From Pithys albifrons albifrons (lineage: Eukaryota > Chordata > Aves > Passeriformes > Thamnophilidae), in assembly GCF_047495875.1 (NCBI RefSeq), contig NC_092464.1, positions 23,654,865-23,718,864 of the forward strand: DNA of 64,000 nt, read 5' to 3'. This document shows, in pieces, positions 27,215-40,019 of the stretch (its first letter is position 1; every line of letters starts with the position of its first letter). Made by a program: the position numbers and the translations under genes. The notes below the pieces were generated by a model. The model was not told the origin of the DNA, made no database searches, and saw nothing but the letters and a program-made list of their open reading frames with translations.

Positions 27215-27219
27215 GCCAT
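27215..27219. repeat. target-site duplication, right copy (GCCAT)
   Basis: Direct repeat of 26639-26643 directly after the LTR's terminal CA. Confidence 0.85.
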
Positions 27220-30200
27220 CTGGAAACTGGGCTGCAGCACCATCTGGGGGGCCCTGCCTCAGGTCTTGGTCATGTGAACAACTGATGTTTCAATTCAAGA
27301 GCCCCATGGAAGAGACAATGACATTTTAATAAAAAGATTGGTTCACACCAGTCTAAAAATGTCTGTTTGTTTTATTGTGGATGTTCTGCTGTGGATAAAG
27401 AGACACTCTCCTCTTTCTCCACTTTAGGAGAGGTGCCTATTTGATGTGAGTATCATCTTCAACAAAAAAAATGTGAAGAGAAGGACCACAGTGCTTATAG
27501 TGCTTTTCTAACATCTGTGTTCAGTTTCTTCCTCTTCCTCAGGACAGGAAAAGGTTGGCACTCCATGAGGGCACTCTGGAGGCAAAGTGAAGGGGTTCCA
27601 CCTGTTGACACCACTTTGAATCAACAATAAACATTCAGAGAATTAGGGATGGAAACATTATCTGTTCCTAAGCACCATGGGTGTGTCATGTAAGGATTTT
27701 TTTATACATGGTGGAAATGTTACAGCAGCCAAAGCTGAGGGTTTGGCCTCAGAGCACCCTGGCCATTAGGTCACTGGTGTGTGCAGTGGGTTCATCATGC
27801 AGAGCAGCTTTTCAAACCGGGCAGGTGGTGTATTTCAACATGTCTTCAGAGATACCGTGACCACCATACTGTTCCCTGGTTCCAGTTGCACTATGTCTTC
27901 TAGCTTTCCCCATCCAGAACTATTGGTGAAATGTGGCATCAAATCTTGTTCTTTTCTGGTGATTGTACTGTTTGATCTAATCTTCATCTTAAGCCTGTGC
28001 CAAACGTGGGAGGTGATGTTGCCCAACATCTGTCACACAGGCTCTCAGCCTCATACAAAAGCAGTTACCAGAGTTGCAAGCCCAGCACAGCAAGACCCAG
28101 CAAAGCTGAAGCTGGTGCAGTTACGATGATAAAACTGTCAGCTACCTTATAGTTAGCCAGAGCAGGCAACCTGTAACCTTTGCTACCCATTCTTAGCCTT
28201 CAGTGTTCTGCCCTTGTTCTGCATTGGTGCTGGCAGTGGTTGCCAGACTGCAGAGATTTTTTTCCCCTCTGTGTTACATGGTAGCAGCTCTGGTCTTTTT
28301 TTTCATTTCTCAGAAAGCTCTATATGTTTGAGGGCTTGATTCTGGAAGTGCTAAGCTTCTGATGAAGGTATTCCCCATTTCACAAGCTCAGGTCCTGCCC
28401 TGGAGAATGTGTCATCAGCTTCACCTACAGAGGCAAACTTGAAACCAGAGAATATAGTATTGTTACTGTGAAATTGTAGCATAGCCCTAAGAGAATCGTG
28501 ATGCTTATCTCCTCTAGAAATTGTCCTGAGGTCCATTGATAGAAAGGAAAAGCTCTGTGTAACGAATGTAATTGCAGTTATTCTCAAATCTGAACAACTT
28601 GATAAGTATGGGGAAAGCCTCCATCCAGAGGCTTTTCTATCCCTGTAATTTTGTTACCTGTCTTTGGATGTCCCTGCTGCTTATGCCAGTCTGGAACTCC
28701 AGCAATTTGGCCTTAGCCTGAAATCAGGCCAGCTATTCTGGTTCTGGGCAGATGTGGCTTCCAAATTGCAAGACGACCTTTCTCAGCTGTAGTGTGGGTG
28801 ATGATTGGGGGCAAATGCCAGCTCAGCTTTTGAAGGTTTGGAAGTTTAATTGCTTCTTTGTATGGAGGGGCTCCAAAAAGGACATCCCTAAGAAGTGCTT
28901 TTGAAGGAAGGGAAATGTGGAATTTGGGGAATATTATCACTGGTGTTTCATCACTGAGCAGTTGTGAATCTCTGCATGTTCCAAATATTGTTTTTAAGTT
29001 TATGAAGGGTAAACTAAATGCATCAGCTCAAATATATTCCTTGAAACAAGATTTATTGACATTTCAGCCAAGCTCTAGACCCTTGGGAAAGTAGGATTTT
29101 CATGTGGAATAGACAGTCGACACAAACTCCAGAAGCATTTGGGAAACAACCCAAGCAGGACGCTAGAGGTGGTAGACCAAGCTCCAAGAGGGCCCAAGAT
29201 GCTTAAGAACAGGCTTCTGTTAATTCAATTCAGGTATCCTGGTGCATAAAGAACAGAAGAAAAGCTCTCAAATCATGACAGAAGCCTTGCAAATTGTGAA
29301 GGTTAAGATATTGTGTAGAGATTGGACTGTTTTGTTGAAAGATGCAATAAAATGTTATGCCTGAAACTGCAGTTCAAAAATGATCCCTTGTTTTCCTCCT
29401 GCTTTTGGGATGAGGGCTAGACTAGGTTCACTGGCAACTGCGTAGTCTAATTTAAATAGTTTTAGGACATGCTAATACAAACCAGTTCCATGCTCAATGA
29501 ATATTTCAGCATTCTTTTTCTTAAATGATGAAATTCCTTCCCATCTGACTTTCTTCCTGCAACTACATTTTAAAAATATATCAGGACTGTAGTTGCAATC
29601 CTTGGTCTTGAAGAACCTAACAAATATATTTTCAGACTTTCTCAGAAAGTCTCACTTTATTACTTGGCATAGAATTCTACCTGAACATTTGTTAATTAAA
29701 TATGTTAATTATAAAATACTTTCAGTGGCTTCAGTTAATTTAGCCTTTACCTGGCTCTTCTTGCAGTTGTTGGATGCTTTGTGTTACAGTAATGTATCCC
29801 AGATTCTCAGCCTACCTCCTGTTTCATGTAAACCTCAAAACCATCATACTTGCTTGCAAGTTCTGTCCCTCCTTTAAGCTTATACATCAGCAGAGTGAAA
29901 GATGACATAAGTGAAGCTATTGATACAGTGTTAATTTTTGTATTTGAAAGGGAAGGTTTTGGTTATATGCCTATTAATAGAAATATACTGAACTAAAAGT
30001 GAATACATTTAAATATAGCACACCAAGTTGCTCCTTAACCTGGTTGTGTTTGCAGAAATGTTTGTGATGTGCCTCAGGGCACTCAAACAACCCTTAGGAA
30101 GGAAACCTGAGGACACCTTTTGATAAACTAGTTGCAAGTATTGCTGTGGAGTTGATCATTAGGGACTCCATGAGAAAAAGGCCAAAAAGAGCTTGTAAAC

Positions 30201-32700
30201 TCCTGAAGCTGTGCCAGCATTTAGCAACTTTCTTTTGCATTCAGGGGATGTAAGCACCTTTAGAAGAGCCGACTGTCTGCTTATGGCTGTCTATAATTTC
30301 CATTAAGAATATGAGTGCTAATGGCACCTCTGAAAATCAGCACTTGGGGCAGAGATGTATGAATATGGATTAATATATCTCACTTAGGCAACCACCCCGA
30401 AAACATTGGTGTTTTAAGTTCATTTTCCTGACATACCAGCTCTAAACATGCTTTGAAAGTCCGTCCTTCATGCTGAGCTGGTGCCTTCATAACTGACTTT
30501 GGACTAACCTATCTTTTACCAAGTAAAAAAAAAAAACATTAAAAAATGCAATTCATGAGGCTTATTGTAATTTATATTGTTTCCTTACAGGATTAAATTT
30601 ACCAGGTTGAAGGAGGGAAATAAAAACCTAATGAGGAGGCCGACACCAGGAAGGAACCACGGCCTGTTTCCTTTCTTTCTCTATGGTGGATTTCATTCAA
30701 AAGAAAATTGAAGCTGGCAAGACCCTGTTTTCTCCCTGCAATTTATTTAAAACCTTGCACGCATTTGGATACCTTGTGATTTCAGAGAACTATGTGAAGA
30801 TTAAGCTTTTGCTTACTGATACATGGCATGTATTCTTTCACTCTTGTGTTTGATTTTGTTTGATTTTCCACTGCAGGGCTGCATCTTTGTAAGCACCAGC
30901 AATGTCTTAAATACTTTCAGACAACACATTTGGTGTTCACACTTCTTCAGTAACAACTGTACTAAAAGAGCCAATGATGGCATAAAGGACTGTATGTTTT
31001 CTTTGAGAGTTGTGCATATTTTGCAACCACTGGGAAAAAACTGTTTCTTCCAGGGCAAGCCCAACTTGTCTGATCGGCTGGCAATTGCAGCACCCTGCCA
31101 CTCTTCCTGAAGTGTTGTTGGGTTTTTTCTTTTTTCATAATCCCCTGAGACCATTCATATCTATTCAAAAAACATGGCAATAATTGCATGTTTACTTCAG
31201 TACTCTGAATTTGGTTACTCTGCTTAGGCTATGCAGCATGCCAGTTTTCAAAATAGGCCTGTGAGAAAGACAAAGCAAAAATGATGAGATGTATGCAGCT
31301 TACAGATATAGAGTGAATTCTTTATGATTTTATTCCTTTAAAAAATATACGTTTCTTTTATGGGTCTTGGCTAACATCTCTAAGTTTCTTCTCACACTTG
31401 GTACCTTTTGGAATGTTTTCTTGAAAACAGAGATGATGAAAGTGTTCTGTGTAATTCAAGGAACATACTAAGGTACATAAAAACTTCCATTGAACGAGCC
31501 ATTAAATCAAGCTGTTACTGCCATGTACAAAGCAAGGTGGAGAATTTTCCTCATCTCAAACTGTTTGCTGTTCCACACCAAAGCACCTTTCGAGTTATTT
31601 TCCATAGGTATGCTGAGCTGATTGGAAGGTACTACATGATCCTTGGTCTTTAGATAGCTTTTCTGAATGAATCATTCAAATGCAAACTTTGCAAGAAACT
31701 TAAGTTGTGTGCTTTTAGAAAAGGAAGCCCCTGATACATTTTGGTTGGGAAGAACATTGTGTTCAGGGGTGTGAAAAAACTGCCCTGACTGTATGCAGTC
31801 CTTTGCATTTAGAGAGGGCAGGGTATGGTGCAAAAATCACTGTTGAGTTATAGTCCTGCTTGGACAGAAATGCTTGCTAGGCAATATTATTCTACACATA
31901 AATCTGACATCCTTTGCCTGCTGGATGCATTGAATTACATTTTTAAGAAGTGTGGTAATGCTTTGGTTAGCTTTCAGTGTTTAAAAGGAGGGGGAAAGGA
32001 TTTGTGCTACTGCCATCTTATTAAACTCCAACAGTGTTTAATAAGAAAAAAATCACCCAATAAGGCAAATCCTTGAATGCACAAGTAGCTACAAAAGGTC
32101 TCTTAATGAACTAGGACAGGAGTCTACACTTTCAAAGAGTTGAACAATGGAAATATTCTCAATATTTGTACAGCCATTAAAAGACAATTTTCCCCAATGA
32201 CACCTCTCTTTCAGGATCTGCTAAAAGCCATCTGAAAGCCACTTTCAGTCACAATCCTATTTAGAATTTACTAGTTTTCCCCCTGTGTTTATAAGGGGAA
32301 AAGTGACCACTGAACTTTTGAATTTATCACACACTGAAACTGCCTTAGATGTGGTTTGTTTGGGTTTCATGTTTCTTTTTTTTTGTAAGAGAAAAGTCTT
32401 TTATACATTATCTTTGCTACTTAAATTGTATGCAGTTTGATTATTAAAATTAGCTATTTTTAGAAAAAAAACTTGCTGCAAAAATCTGAAGAATTTTTGA
32501 CAATGTAACAAAGATTTCGATTAGGAATATAAGGGTAGTTTCATAGATGCTTCTACTTGGCAGCTTAAATTGGGAGGCAAGCAATTGTGCTGCTCAATTA
32601 AACATCTGAAGGTTTAATATAGAGAGTAATTCCCCAACTGTTCCCACAAGTCCAGCATATTACTATCCATAGTGACTCACGTAGTGTTTGCTTAAGGTAG
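27220..32700. other. noncoding DNA, no gene seen
   Basis: From 27.2 to about 29 kb the composition is somewhat more GC-rich than before, with short overlapping open stretches on both strands (27779-28129 plus, 28351-28587 minus, 28713-28940 minus) and no recognisable domain. From 29 kb it is AT-rich again. A 17-nt segment at 30324-30340 matches one arm of the ancient repeat suggested at 18765. Open stretches at 30813-31154 (minus) and 31408-31653 (plus) look like chance. Confidence 0.6.
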
Positions 32701-32740
32701 GTATGTATCTGTGTATGTGTGTGTACACACACCTGCGTGT
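32701..32740. repeat. GT/AC microsatellite with perfect 16-bp palindrome
   Basis: A short TG-rich run changes strand sense at its centre, so that 32717-32732 (GTGTGTGTACACACAC) is a perfect palindrome. It is a simple repeat. Confidence 0.8.
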
Positions 32741-34604
32741 CAGATTATCTTCTCTGCCCCATTCCCACTTTTAAGCAACTACTGAAATAAAACTGGTCCA
32801 AAAATCTTCAAACTCAATTGCCTGAAGGAAAGCTTATAAATATCTAGGCTTCTAAATAGTAACTTAGTCTTTAGCAGTAGTGAGGTTATCTCAGCTACTG
32901 ATCAATAAAGAGTGACCAGGATCTCTTACACACCTACTTTGCAGGCACCCTGGTTGGCTGTGGTGACTTGGGTTTGCTGCTCTCCCATGGAGGCTCTGGC
33001 CCTAAGGATGTTCTCCTAGCACCAAGGGACCTAGGCTTAGCGCACTGGTGCCATTCATATAAGCACTGCAAATTAATCTTCTGGAATATCAACTCTGCTG
33101 GGAAATATCAAGGTTTTTTGAGAAAGTAGAAGCTCCTTTGGCCAGGGAACTGACAGTTGACAGTATAGCCTTATTTCCCTCTTCCCCTTTTCAGTAGAGC
33201 CCTTAACTGCATGATTAGCCTGACTGACACCTATCAGTTAGGATCCCCTGACAGCTGCTCACCCCTCCAACTGTTTTCACCACAGTTCTTCTCAGCATTG
33301 CAGAATGGACTGCTTAAACCCCATCAGTGATCTTGAGATCAGTGATCAGCAAAGGTCAGTAGTGCTATCCTTCTTTTCTCTCATCCTTCTCAAATCAGTT
33401 CCCCACAGAATCTTCAGAGGGATATGAAGTAGCCCAGCCTTCCAGATGTGCTGTGGGTGCCCAGAACATGATGTTTCATGCCATCAACAGGCAGAATTTG
33501 GCTTCAGTGACCAGTACTCCATGGGGCACAGTCCTTCAGAAACTCTGGGATTCACTCAGAGTCAACAGCCAGTAGCAGCATAACTTGCATTTTTCTACCA
33601 CTTGACTGAGCCCCAGTAGATCCTTCCCGGTGATACTTGAGAGGATGTGGCTTTGCTGCAAGGGGGGAGAGCAGCAACAGGTATAGCAGGCAGTTAAAAG
33701 TGGGAGGGCATGTTCTAACTCTCTGTAGGATCTCATACTGAGTAAACAGGGAAGGGAACATGATGATAGAGATGGTCTGCACAATACAGAGTCCTTACAC
33801 ATTCAAGTTCACAGAACCTAACTTTACAAGTCAACCAGCTGGAGATGGCTCATCTGTCCTAGTCAGTTCAGATCAGCTCTAATCCACACCCAGCAGGCAC
33901 CACACCAGACAGGACACTCCAGTAGTTCCAATATTACTTTACTGTATGGTGTCCTGGATCGGTTGGGTCCTTTTAATTCCCACTATTGTTTTTAATTAGA
34001 ACCATGGCTTAGGACAAATCACCAGTGAAAATCCAATCTGCAGTAGACAGAGGCACAGAGGGTTTTTCTTTATCTTTGATGAACAGGGGTTCTGTGCTTC
34101 ACACTCCTGGGGGGAAACGGTAAGGTAATAAATACCCTGTGGGCTGGTAGGTGAAGTACACCCCTTTATCAGTGCACACAACCAAATATGTAGTCAATGC
34201 TCTGATATGGTCCTATACGAAATATTCATCTGTGAATATTATTTGATTTGTAATCCTTGTTATATAAAAAGTTTAGACTGTACAGACTGGAGAGCAAAAT
34301 GCAGACACCCCATATAAACAGAATTAGGCTGCATTACTGAGCATAACAATACTCTCCCCTACCAGCATTTAGGTGAAGTGACTCTATGTTACTGCCTTGC
34401 ATTTTTCACATAAGCAAAAAATCTAAAAGTAAAGGATGCACTAATAATTCCCATCCCCCAAAATGCATTTTAATGGTGCTGCATACAAAATCCCTGCTTG
34501 CCAGCTTCCACACGGATTTTTGTATGGTGCACTAAGAGGTGTTCTTTTTTCTAACAAATAAAAAAGGGGAGGGCTGGTACATGAAAACAATGTTATGTAA
34601 TTAA
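32741..34604. other. noncoding DNA, no gene seen
   Basis: Mixed-composition sequence. Open stretches at 33536-33802 and 33996-34181 on the minus strand have no recognisable domain. No interspersed repeat recognised. Confidence 0.55.
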
Positions 34605-34617
34605 ATATATATATATA
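34605..34617. repeat. (AT)n microsatellite
   Basis: Six and a half AT units in AT-rich surroundings. Confidence 0.8.
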
Positions 34618-34753
34618 CTTCAGAAGAACAGCATAGTAAGCAGTACAGTTAAATAAATGTCACATTATTTGTTACACCTTGTAATTTGTCTGTATTATGA
34701 AAGATGTAATGGTTTGTCAGCTGTAACTGTTGTTTTCTTGTAACATCATATTG

Positions 34754-34759
34754 AATAAA
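34754..34759 (+). promoter_or_regulatory. AATAAA polyadenylation-like signal
   Basis: AATAAA lies at the end of about 150 bp of AT-rich, T-run-containing sequence that has the feel of a vertebrate 3' untranslated region, followed by a T-rich stretch. No coding exon is visible upstream, and single AATAAA motifs are common by chance in AT-rich DNA, so the assignment is weak. Confidence 0.2.
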
Positions 34760-35076
34760 GTGTAGCAGAATCTCTCTTTTCCTTCATGTATGTGATCTAA
34801 ACTTAACCTAGGGAATAAAGCCTTTCTTTTCCTTTTTGTTCTCCAAAAACTGAACAAGGAAATGATTGTAAACAAGAGATTTTTAACAAGTGAAAAGTAC
34901 TTGGAAGCAGACAGGCACTAGAGAGTGAAGAGCTGAAAAGATTAGGCGCTGATTCAGTCCAACATGAGCTTCATCAAAACTACAAGTCAGTGCTGACTAC
35001 ATAGGGCAAGGTTCTTCACATTTCTGTCTGTAATAGTAAGTTAATTTTTCAGTGTCTCTTTCCATTTTTTTTATAT

Positions 35077-36126
35077 CACAGAATCACGGAATTTGCTGAG
35101 TTGGAAGGGGCCCACAAGGATCATCACCCTTAGCCCTGCACAGGACCATCACCAAGAGTCACACCAAGTGCCTGAGAGTGTCATCCAAACACTTCTTGAA
35201 CTCTGGCAGGCTTGGTGCTGCGACCACTTCCCTGGGAGCCTGTTCCAGTGCCCAACCACCCTTCAGATGAAGAACCTTTTTCTAATATCCGACCTAAACC
35301 TTCCCTGACACAACTCCCTCAGGTCCTGTCACTGGTCACCACAGAAAAGACATTGGTGTCTGCACCTCCCCTTCCTTTCAAAAGGAAGTTGTAACTTCAA
35401 TGAGGTCTCCCCTCAGTCTCCTCCAGGCTGAACAGACCAAGGGACCTCAGCTGCATCTCATATGGTTTCCCCTCAAGGCCCTGCAGCTATCTTTGCAGCT
35501 CTTCTCTGGACACTAACAGCTTAATATCTTTCTTATATTGTGGTGCCCAAAATTGCACACAATATTCAAGGCAAGGCCAACCCAGTGCAGAGCAGAGCAG
35601 AGCATCCCCACCCTCTACAGCTGGCAATGCTGTGCCCGATGCCCCCCAGGACATGGTTGGCCCTCCTGGCTGCCAGGGCACTGCTGACTCATATTCAACT
35701 TCCCATTGACCAGGACTCCCAGGTCCCTTTCTGTGGCACTGCTTTCCAGCATCTCATTCCCCAGTCTCTATAAACATCCCAGGTTGCCCCATTCCAGGTG
35801 CAGAATCTGACATTTTCCCTTGTTGAACTTCATATGATTACCCAGCCCTCTAATTTGTCAAGGTCTCTCTGGAGGGCCTCACTGCCTCTGACGAATTCAA
35901 CAGCTCCTCCCAGTTTTGTGTCATCTGTGAACTTACTTAGTATCCCTTCTAGTCCTGTGTCCAAGTCATTTATGAAGATGTTGAAGAGCACAGGGCCTAA
36001 GATGGAGCCCTGTGGAACTCCAGCAGTGACAGGTTGCCAGTCTGATGTTACCCCACTCATCCCCTGTGCCCAACCCATGAGCAAATTGCTCACCCAGCCC
36101 ATGATGTGTTTATCCAGCTGTGACAA
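35077..36126 (-). mobile_element. CR1 LINE, 5'-truncated, with partial ORF2
   Basis: The 3' end lies at the left: two octamers (CACAGAAT and CACGGAAT on the plus strand) at 35077-35092 are the typical CR1 tail, followed by the usual CR1 3' segment (TTGGAAGGGGCCCACAAGGATCATC). Reading the minus strand, 36126-35830 is open for 98 codons and encodes the middle of the CR1 reverse transcriptase: [20 protein letters not shown] with FNIFINDLD, then [11 protein letters not shown], then [12 protein letters not shown]. These are the fingers-palm segment and the catalytic box. The box reads FTDD instead of the usual FADD. Downstream the frame is broken by stops and indels. About 1 kb of the usual 4-5 kb remains, so the copy is dead. 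Confidence 0.95.
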
Positions 36127-39100
36127 AGGACATATATATGTGACAAGGAACCTATTTACAGTACACTGGCATTTAATTGAAGTAGTAGAAAGGCCATATT
36201 CTGGAAAAAAAGCCAGTAGGTCTGATTTAAATATATTGTTGTACAGAAGATGAACCCTGGCTTATTGCAGCCTCTCTTGAAATAGAAAACTTATAATTCT
36301 GGTGGAAAATCAGTCAAAACATGCTATATGGATTTTTTACAACTTTGATGTGGAAGAGTGATTTTTATCTGTTCATACTTGGTTATTTATTTCAATCAAT
36401 AAGCATGTGCTGCCTGGGTACTTAGCCTGTTTATTTGTGCATTATAACATTAGATAAGCAAGTGCTCCCTCATACTGAATATAATCAATGCATATCTTCT
36501 GTACTTCTGCCTACTTTCCTTTGCTTCTAGATTTTTTGGTACCAACATCTTGCTAGGACCTAATTTTAGACAATGAAAGTTTAATCAAGGCAGCTTGCAC
36601 AGACTTAGTTAGAATATTTGACTAAAATGTCAGAATATGCTCTTTTCACAAACACATGAGCCTATAGGAATCTGTTGGTCTTAACATCATGTTGGTCTGG
36701 GGATGGGGAATGGCTGGAGAGCTGATTACAAGTATTTGAAGATAAAATGGTCTTCCTTGGAGCTAGCAAAATATAAACTTGAATGTGAGTCTTGTGTCCC
36801 AGGTTTTACCTGCTAGAATAATGTTCTGGCCCAGTTCTAATTGCAGAGAACTTCAGGAGAGGAATCCCCAATTTTTAATCTACAAAGCTGCTGCAGAATG
36901 ACATCAGCTGTGCCCAGAGGGCATTGCACTAAAACAAGCCAAGAAAACATGCATGTTCATCTATTTATATTTTACGCCCAGTTCTCACTGGCTAGGGCAG
37001 GTTTAGGAAGGTGTTGTCTTTTTATAGTCTAGATGAATAATTGGTATTCCTGACTCACTACCTGTATGGCAACTTTAACCTACAAATCCCTCAGATACAA
37101 ATGAGGACCAAGAATTATTACCTAAAAAGGTTTGTATGTTTGAACACTGGGTACCAGGAAGCATATTCAGAGTGAGCTTTTAATTATGTAGTATAATCCT
37201 TAAAGCTGTCTCCTGACCCCCTTGGCTGCTCTCCTAGCCTGTTTAGCCCCAAGGTTTTCTTCCTAAACTAGCCTGGCTGCTGCAGCAAAGCAAGAGATTC
37301 ACTTAACAAGAATAGCAGCCACCCCTTCGCCATGAAAAGAAAAACAAGAGGGAAGGTGTTGGAGCAACCCTGTGCCTCGACCTTAACACATACAGTTTCT
37401 CAATAATGCCTCTCCTTGTAAAACTCTACAAACTAAACCCTACAGCAGCAGAAGGGCTTGCTGCTACCAGTGGGGGGTGGTGTTGTGGACATTAGATTTG
37501 AGAAGCTTATATGGCACATGAGCAAGGATAAAGGGGTACAAATCAGAAGAAAAAAAAACACAACTGAAGAGATTAAAAAAAATAATCCAGGTCCAAGTAT
37601 TTACTGTTTATTTCCCTTGCGAGTGGTATGATATATTGTCTGCACTGAGTCATGCTGAGAGCAAACCAGGCACAATAATAGCTGAGAGCAGTCCTGCAGC
37701 CACTTTGTTATTGTCTCTGCCGGCTGATATCAAGTTGGGAAAAAGAAAGGTATTCCAAATATGTTCTTCGTTTTTTTTTACCTTTTATTTCCCAAAGGGC
37801 CCAGTAGTGATTGCTGGAGCTGTACTACCTTGAAAGAACTTCTAAATTAAAATCAAACATTTTAAAATTAATTTTTCAAGGACCCATATGGTGATTCACA
37901 TTAACAGCTCTAAATGCTATACAATGAGATATCGCTGCACTGTGTCCCCCAGGAAAGTCTTGAAGTCTAAGGAGATATATGATATTATAGAAACATTTCA
38001 ACCTCAACTTTCAACTGGAATTAGAACTATGGCATAGGTTTCAGAAGGGTAGCTGTTCATCTTACAAGCCAGCTAATTATATGTTTTTCCCCAGCTCCCA
38101 CCTGAGAGCTCAGAGATACTCATGCATCAATGAAATGAACTGTAGACACAGCTCTGCAATATACCATACAGATGTAAAGATCCATATTTTTCTATAAAAG
38201 TTTATGAAATGTATATTTTTGTAGAAGAAAAAAGAACCCATCCCAAAATGCAAGGCACGGGTTCAGTTCTTCATTTTTTTTTCTTTAAACTTTGCACGGG
38301 TAAAAGCACCCAAAGAGAGTATTTCACTTGATGTTTGGTGAAGAGTGAGCATTCAAGATATTTTTTAGAACATTTTCTCACAACAATGAAGTATATACTT
38401 CTGTGTTAAAAACAAGTCATGTTTCATAGTAGAGACAGCTCGAAAGTTATAAATATATTACATGACAGAGTATTGTCATCTAATAGGACTGTGAGGAGTT
38501 GTTCATTGACCAAATGCCTGGTATCATGGTAGTGTGGAGCAGGATAAATTGTGTGTACCATCATGTCAGCTTCACTGGGAAATACTGTAAACATGAACTG
38601 CTGCATGGCTGCATCAGGAGACACAGATATAACTTTCAGAGGCTATTTCAGATGTCCTTCTGTAATCTTAATGTTTTTCATAATACACAATATAGACAGC
38701 AAAGCAGAAGTGACTTTCTGCATGGAAGGTTGTGCTCTAAAGAAATAGTCCCTTTTATATGGGTGGTTAACATTTTACAGATACTTCTCTCTCAGCATGC
38801 TGTTTTAGCCCAGTACACTATAGCTTTCACATGCCCTTTTTATGTACATTGCTGGCTGCAACAAATGCTGGTCACTCTGAAAGCAGCCGAGTGTAGGGTA
38901 TTTTGAAGTACCACTGCCTCCTTGGTGAGGATGTGAATCATGGAAGAGCTGCACTTCTGGTCTCCCACATCCACTAGGTTCTCTCCAGAAATGCCTGTTT
39001 GCATCTGGGCAACATCCGTGTTTTCAGTGCTGGCTGTTCAGCTTGCACTTGTGCACACAAGAATGACTAATCTGAAATAGCAGGAACCTGTAATTTTGGA

Positions 39101-39400
39101 AGCAGCTCCTTTCGTGGTCAGAGGTACCTGGCTGCTCTGCCACTCCAGCTGCAGCAGTGAGTGAGAGCTCTGCTTGGAAGAGTGAGGATTTGCTGCTCTG
39201 TAGCTTCAACCAGCCTTTTGAGCTCTGCTCAAACATACCTGCAGATGCAGCAGGACTTGAGGTGGAGGAAGCAGGAGAGAGGGCATGAGACAGACGTGTG
39301 TGCAGTTTGGGGGCAAGGCCATGAACCTGGCAGTGGTTAGGACATGGTCACAGGCAAGTTCCCTTGTTTTAGAAAGTTCCTTTGTTTGAAATCTCCTGAA
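36127..39400. other. noncoding DNA, no gene seen
   Basis: No recognisable repeat or gene. The open stretch at 38499-38906 (plus, 135 codons) has no domain and is overlapped by open frames in another plus frame and on the minus strand, so I treat it as chance. A short A-rich tract lies at about 37550-37585. Confidence 0.55.
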
Positions 39401-40019
39401 TGTTCACCTATAGGGGGAGCCCCCTACACCAAGCTGGGTTATGGACTGACGGTCAGAAGAGCTCAGGCACAGCAGTCATCAGAAGGCTTGATCAGAAGGC
39501 TCACATCTTAGGGAGTTTATTCAAGATAGGTTAACAGACAGTTCTCATAGCTCATAGTAGAAGTAGATAGTTCCTATTAGTTCCTATTACATCACCTCAC
39601 ATCCTAGTAGATCTAGTTCTGACTGTCACGCAGTAATAACCACACCTTTTATGCACTCACATCTAACAAGCTATCACATAATTGGTTAACCAATTCACCT
39701 TGCATACACCACAGCCTCTCATTGGTCTCAGCCACCACACATACTCCAGGTAGCTCTGTTCTCTTTAAGGTAGAACTCCAAACAGCTTTCCTTAAGGGAT
39801 GCACTCACACTCACCCCCACATTCACCCAACTGCTAGCTGGGCCCTTCTTTTATAACCCCCACATGAGAATGGGACATTTGGATATTCCTTTCTCCAAAC
39901 AATTGCAGTTTAGATTTAGGAAAAATGATTGATCAAAGGCCAGCAATAGTCTCAGGGTTTCAGATGAACCCTTACAAGCCCCTAAGTATGCTTTTAGGAA
40001 GTATGCTATACATTCAGCA
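39401..40019 (-). mobile_element. probable solo LTR of an endogenous retrovirus
   Basis: Read on the minus strand, the element would begin TGCTGAATG at 40019 and end GGTGAACA at 39401. In this orientation it carries CCAAT boxes (plus-strand ATTGG at 39681-39685 and 39721-39725), a TATA-like GCATAAAAG (39646-39654) and an AATAAA signal (39516-39521) about 130 bp further on, in the order and spacing of a retroviral LTR. The proposed ends are TG and CA, flanked by CCTGAA and CCTGTA, a 6-bp duplication with one mismatch, which suits an ERVK-like element. There is no primer-binding site or polypurine tract next to it. The boundaries are my best guess; the promoter-to-polyA layout is the stronger evidence. 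Confidence 0.55.
39681..39694. promoter_or_regulatory. perfect 14-bp palindrome with two CCAAT boxes
   Basis: ATTGGTTAACCAAT is self-complementary and holds a CCAAT box on each strand, within the likely U3 region of the minus-strand LTR and about 30 bp upstream of its TATA-like box. Likely a transcription-factor site of the LTR promoter. Confidence 0.5.

Noticed and set aside
27058..27285. 75-codon open stretch
   Set aside because: Lies across the end of the solo LTR and into its flank.
30560..30680. Possible splice acceptor and exon (pyrimidine run followed by TTACAG and G)
   Set aside because: No open frame or donor that would make a plausible exon; the motif is common by chance.
35798..36253. 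151-codon open stretch on the plus strand
   Set aside because: It is mostly the antisense of the CR1 reverse-transcriptase segment and so is a shadow of the LINE.
38499..38906. 135-codon open stretch
   Set aside because: No domain similarity and open frames in another plus frame and on the minus strand over the same bases.
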